Source of the DNA: an uncultured Prevotella sp.
Lineage (GTDB): Bacteria; Bacteroidota; Bacteroidia; Bacteroidales; Bacteroidaceae
Length of the DNA stretch: 46,934 nt
Direction of reading: 5' to 3'
NCBI GenBank assembly: GCA_900318395.1
Contig: ONKL01000023.1
Coordinates: 1-46,934, forward strand
Below, piece by piece: positions 44,046-46,934 of the stretch. The stretch's first letter is position 1. Each line of letters opens with the position of its first letter. Position numbers and translations under genes: made by a program. Under the pieces are notes generated by a model. It saw nothing but the letters and a program-made list of their open reading frames with translations, made no database searches and had not been told where the DNA came from.

Positions 44046-44115
44046 GTGGCACTTATTGCAAATTAAGTGCCCCTTATTCTACAATAAGAGTACCTTATTA
44101 TTCAATAAGTGCCAC
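44046..44115. repeat. Array B: three CTTATT-N4-AATAAG palindromic units at 21-bp spacing inside a 13-bp inverted repeat
   Basis: CTTATT occurs at 44052, 44073 and 44094. Each is followed after four bases by ATTAAG, AATAAG and AATAAG, then a 5-base TGCCC, AGTAC or TGCCA. The whole array is bounded by GTGGCACTTATTG (44046-44058) and its exact reverse complement CAATAAGTGCCAC (44103-44115). Confidence 0.8.
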
Positions 44116-44146
44116 CCTATGGGGAACTGGCGGGAATTGCTCCAGG

Positions 44147-44995
44147 CTATGGATTTGAGGACGGGACGCTTTGTAAAGTTACAAATGCCGTCATACCAAC
44201 TGCCAGATGCGGGTGCGGGTTCAGCGTGGCTTCAACGTGTACCATGCCATTTTCATCAACCGCACCGACGGCTGAAATCGTAGCAGGATGCTGCTCTGAG
44301 GGGAATGCAACGGTAGAGACGGTGAGAATGGCTCCATCCAAATATCTTGGCACTTCATTTTCGAGCACGTCAAAACCAACCTTCAGATGTTCTACATCTA
44401 CAATGTAGATGAGCGGTTCACCCTGCTTGGCCATACCATAGAGTGTGTTTTGAATTTTGATGACATATCCAGAAATGGGGGCGGTAATGGTACAATAGGA
44501 CAGTTCATGTTCCAGTTCGTGTAACTCGGCCCTCGCTTCGTTGTATCCACTGCTGATACGAGCCATTTTCTTGATGTCTTCTGGTGCTGCATCCAAATTG
44601 TCGTGCTTATAGCCCTGACCCATCAGAATGGCCTGATATTGAAATTCGGCTTTCTCCAGTTTAGCACGGCTGTGGGCTATCTTCACACGCAAGGCAGCAT
44701 CGCTAAGTCGTGCTACGACCTGGCCTTTTCTGACTTCCTGTCCAACATTATCTATGGCGAACATGGTGATCTGTTCTGAGATACGGCTATAGACAGGAAC
44801 TTCGCGCACTGATTCTACCTTACCCTTGATCGCTGTTGAATAATTCGGAGCCTCTTGGCGCGAAGGGGCTTTTACTGGTTGCACAGCGGTCGTATCATTC
44901 TGCTGCGGAATAGATTTCACATCGCTTTTCGACTGACAAGCAGTGAGAAGCGAAAAAAAGATGGCGAAAAGTAAAAAACTGATATACTTATTCAT
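44147..44995 (-). CDS. HlyD-family periplasmic adaptor lipoprotein of a peptide exporter
   Basis: 282 residues with a lipoprotein signal (FSLLTAC20). Features: lipoyl-like half motif AIDNVGQEVRKGQVVARLSD, helical hairpin (IAHSRAKLEKAEFQYQAILMGQ through ARAELHELEHELS), second lipoyl half YCTITAPISGYVIKI, then a beta-barrel domain (HLKVGFDVLENEVPRYLDGAILTVSTVAF; HLAVGMTAFVTL). It would link an inner-membrane ABC transporter to TolC. Its start overlaps the TolC-like gene by 8 bp. Confidence 0.88.
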   Translation of the reverse strand: MNKYISFLLFAIFFSLLTACQSKSDVKSIPQQNDTTAVQPVKAPSRQEAPNYSTAIKGKVESVREVPVYSRISEQITMFAIDNVGQEVRKGQVVARLSDAALRVKIAHSRAKLEKAEFQYQAILMGQGYKHDNLDAAPEDIKKMARISSGYNEARAELHELEHELSYCTITAPISGYVIKIQNTLYGMAKQGEPLIYIVDVEHLKVGFDVLENEVPRYLDGAILTVSTVAFPSEQHPATISAVGAVDENGMVHVEATLNPHPHLAVGMTAFVTLQSVPSSNP

Positions 44996-46430
44996 AATTG
45001 ATGAGAGTTTGCAGATGATAGTGACTTACCCAGAATTCCTCCAAGGCAGTCAGATAGTTGGTGTAGGCAGTAGCCCATCGCGACTCTGCCAGCGTAAAGG
45101 TGTTGATGTCGCACAAGCCATTGGCATAGTTGTCGGCCGTCTCATTGTACGTCTCTTCAGCCAATTTGATGGTCTTTTGCGTACTGAAAAGCCTGTTTCT
45201 GCTGGATTGCAGCTTCTGCAGGGTCACAGCGGCGTCTTCAGACAACAGGCGCTCTACCTCCTGGGATGCCAATTCCTGACGATTCGCCCAGGCCGTAGCT
45301 TTCTCATGACGTTTTTTAGCTGCGCCATGATCCATCAGTGGTATCGAGAACTGCACGGCGCCTACAGCATACAACTGCTGGTTCTTGAAGGCATTGCCAA
45401 ATGCATCATGGACTTGTTGCATACCCAGATTGAGGTCAATCCCGACATTGATGCCTCGCTCCTTGCGTGCCTTGTATTCCTGATGGCGAGCTTCTGTTAG
45501 CTCTGCCAGCTGATGCTGGTACGCGGGACTGTTGGCCAAGGCAAGCTTTACGACCTCCTCTGATGTATAGTTGACAGGAGGGAGCACGTCGGGTATGGCC
45601 AGCAGAGTCAGGTCGGCAGGCAATTGTTCCAAGCGCAACAAGGATGCCAGTTCTGTCCTTGCATTCTGCTCATCTTGTCGCGCCACTTCCAGCAGGTTGG
45701 CGGCATTCAGCTGCTGCACCTCTATTGAGTGGAGTTCTGCCAGAGAGACAATAGCAATGGACGCCTTCTCGCGGGCAATGGCCAGAAGCGTGTCGTTCAG
45801 AGTCATCTCCTCCAGACGCATTTGCAACACCCGTTGCTGACAGGCCAGGCGGAAGTAGCGCGCGGCTGCTTGTTCGGCAAGAAGTCGCAGATCGTACTCA
45901 TGCTGGCATCGTGCTGCCTTCAGGCGCTGGTCTTCCACTCTCTTCTCCCAGCGGAAGGGATTGTAGCCCAGCAGGCTATGACTATAGCCTACCAGCACCG
46001 GACTGGCTACGAACTGGCGCGGGTATCCTGAGGCTTCCTTGCGGAAGAACTCACTCCAAATGGCCTGCGAGCCAACATAGGCCTCACCGCCAAAGGGTAG
46101 CACCTTTTGGCTGAGTCTCAACTGGGCTGCAGTGGAGAGGATGTCAAAGTTGCGCAAGTAGACATAGTCTCGGGAGGGGTCGCTGACGAAACGAGAGTAA
46201 TTGGGTACGACCTTCAATGAAAGCTGTGGCTTGCGCAATGCCTCGAAAGCCGCGTAGGATGCCTCCTGACTATGGAATTCCTGCTGGCTCTGGAAGGCGG
46301 TGATGGCACTGTCCTGAGACAGCCGTATCACCTCGTCCAATGTCAGCGATACCTGCCCCATACTTCTCAAGGGAAACAGGCTGAGGAATGTCAAGCCGAC
46401 CAACTGGCGTATATCTATTCTATTCTTCAT
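44988..46430 (-). CDS. TolC-family outer-membrane efflux protein
   Basis: 480 residues with a signal peptide ending SMGQ. Two outer-membrane efflux repeats rich in long helices: LTLDEVIRLSQDSAITAFQSQQEFHSQEASYAAFEALRKPQLSL in the first, and LAELTEARHQEYKARKERGINVGIDLNLG in the second. It forms the outer-membrane channel for the tripartite exporter with HlyD (8-bp overlap) and the ABC protein (7 bp upstream). Confidence 0.88.
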   Translation of the reverse strand: MKNRIDIRQLVGLTFLSLFPLRSMGQVSLTLDEVIRLSQDSAITAFQSQQEFHSQEASYAAFEALRKPQLSLKVVPNYSRFVSDPSRDYVYLRNFDILSTAAQLRLSQKVLPFGGEAYVGSQAIWSEFFRKEASGYPRQFVASPVLVGYSHSLLGYNPFRWEKRVEDQRLKAARCQHEYDLRLLAEQAAARYFRLACQQRVLQMRLEEMTLNDTLLAIAREKASIAIVSLAELHSIEVQQLNAANLLEVARQDEQNARTELASLLRLEQLPADLTLLAIPDVLPPVNYTSEEVVKLALANSPAYQHQLAELTEARHQEYKARKERGINVGIDLNLGMQQVHDAFGNAFKNQQLYAVGAVQFSIPLMDHGAAKKRHEKATAWANRQELASQEVERLLSEDAAVTLQKLQSSRNRLFSTQKTIKLAEETYNETADNYANGLCDINTFTLAESRWATAYTNYLTALEEFWVSHYHLQTLINYE

Positions 46431-46437
46431 ATCCTTC

Positions 46438-46934
46438 TTAATTTTTTACGTCAGAGAAATAACCGCGAGCGTGAAGTTCTTCGAAGGTGCCCTCATCTGC
46501 CACGCGTCCGTCTTTCAGCACGATGATGCGGTTACATTGTTGAATAGTGCTCAGGCGGTGGGCAATGACGATACGCGTACATTTCAGCTTGGCCAGGTTG
46601 TCGACTACAATGTGCTGGCTGATATTGTCAAGTGCTGAAGTAGCCTCGTCAAGGAAGAGCACCTTGGGCTTTCTGACCAGTGCACGGGCTATCAGTATTC
46701 GCTGCCGCTGACCGCCCGACACGCCCTTGCCATCGACCGTGATAGGTGTATCCATGCCTAAGGGGAACTTGCGGATGTCTTTGTCGAGTGCTGCCAGGCG
46801 CGCAGCCTCCCAGGCATCCTCGTCAGTCAGCAGCGGGTCGTTGAAAATAATGTTGTCGCGGATGGTGCCCTCAATGAGTTGGCCGTCCTGCATGCAGATA
46901 CCGATGCAGAATCGCCTCAGGCTACGCAGATTGA
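46438..46934 (-). CDS. NHLM/NHLP-type ABC exporter, C-terminal nucleotide-binding domain (cut by window edge)
   Basis: The last ~165 residues of an ABC transporter; the frame stays open to 46934 (upstream of the internal Met: NLRSLRRFCIGIC), so the membrane part lies outside. Q-loop ICMQDGQLIEGTIRDNI, signature VSGGQRQRILIARAL, Walker B KVLFLDEATSALD and H-loop IVIAHRLSTI are all intact. The stretch DEDAWEAARLAALDKDIRKFPLGMDTPI resembles NHLP/NHLM bacteriocin exporters. Together with TolC and HlyD it makes a type I-like peptide export system. Confidence 0.85.
   Translation of the reverse strand, partial: NLRSLRRFCIGICMQDGQLIEGTIRDNIIFNDPLLTDEDAWEAARLAALDKDIRKFPLGMDTPITVDGKGVSGGQRQRILIARALVRKPKVLFLDEATSALDNISQHIVVDNLAKLKCTRIVIAHRLSTIQQCNRIIVLKDGRVADEGTFEELHARGYFSDVKN

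Larger units (their letters stand above)
43805..44146. other. 342-bp AT-rich intergenic region with two phased repeat arrays
   Basis: No convincing ORF or RNA gene. It holds a candidate amidohydrolase -7 element (43893-43900), a three-copy GC(A/T)GATTTTG array, a short GCTCA/TGAGC inverted repeat (44013-44039) and a three-copy CTTATT-N4-AATAAG array enclosed by a 13-bp inverted repeat. All lie upstream of the amidohydrolase gene and downstream of the HlyD gene. Confidence 0.8.

Noticed and set aside
43952-44115. Possible CRISPR array
   Set aside because: Repeat period is only 21 bp with no distinct spacers, two different motifs are involved, and no cas gene is present.
1-46934. tRNA or rRNA genes
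   Set aside because: I found no cloverleaf-like or rRNA-like stretch in any intergenic region by eye; a covariance search was not possible.

Overview
The window looks like chromosomal DNA from a Bacteroidales gut or rumen bacterium, most likely Prevotella or a close relative. This rests on gene content and signals, not on a database search. Many genes are preceded by the Bacteroidetes promoter pattern TTTG, about 20 bp, then TAnnTTTG. Shine-Dalgarno sequences are mostly absent. There are ECF sigma / anti-sigma / TonB receptor sets, DUF4924 and DUF4974 families, and a trp operon ordered B-E-G-D-C-F-A. No rRNA, tRNA, CRISPR array, insertion sequence or phage gene was seen.

Layout. 1-1802 (minus) is a sigma / anti-sigma / TonB-receptor regulatory unit whose sigma gene has lost its DNA-binding helix-turn-helix. 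A NUDIX hydrolase (minus) and a histidine-rich TonB metal receptor (plus) diverge from about 2540. 4755-6937 (minus) holds a ZapB-like coiled-coil gene, zapA and rny. An unknown gene (minus) diverges from rfbA (plus), followed by a second, intact ECF sigma factor. 9464-20463 is a long minus-strand housekeeping run: a SpoIIE-type phosphatase sensor, LysE exporter, DUF4924, rfbD, prfC, trxB, tsaC, a ClC channel, fmt, a 45-codon ORF and rpe. A ROK sugar kinase (plus) converges on a PaaI-type thioesterase (minus).

22115-28763 is the complete trp operon. It is preceded by what reads as a classical ribosome-mediated attenuator: a 21-codon leader peptide with three tandem Trp codons, an antiterminator pairing and a strong intrinsic terminator. 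Next comes a two-gene pectin-degradation unit: a 1596-residue secreted protein joining GH28, GH105 and a third (alpha/alpha)-barrel-like module, then a GH43 enzyme. The third module follows a hairpin lying exactly at the module junction, suggesting gene fusion.

From 35437 to the end everything is on the minus strand. It holds two paralogous outer-membrane proteins co-transcribed with a PI-PLC-like lipoprotein, a small membrane protein, a CPA2 antiporter, a carboxylesterase carrying an in-frame palindromic insertion, and a YtcJ-like amidohydrolase. The latter has two different arrays of exactly 21-bp-spaced repeats upstream. The right edge carries HlyD, TolC and the C-terminal part of an NHLM/NHLP-type ABC exporter, probably for a peptide whose precursor lies outside the window.

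Most worth following up: the trp attenuator, the three-module pectinase with its junction hairpin, the phased 21-bp arrays (one motif recurs upstream of the antiporter), the in-frame palindromic insertion, and the sigma factor deletion.
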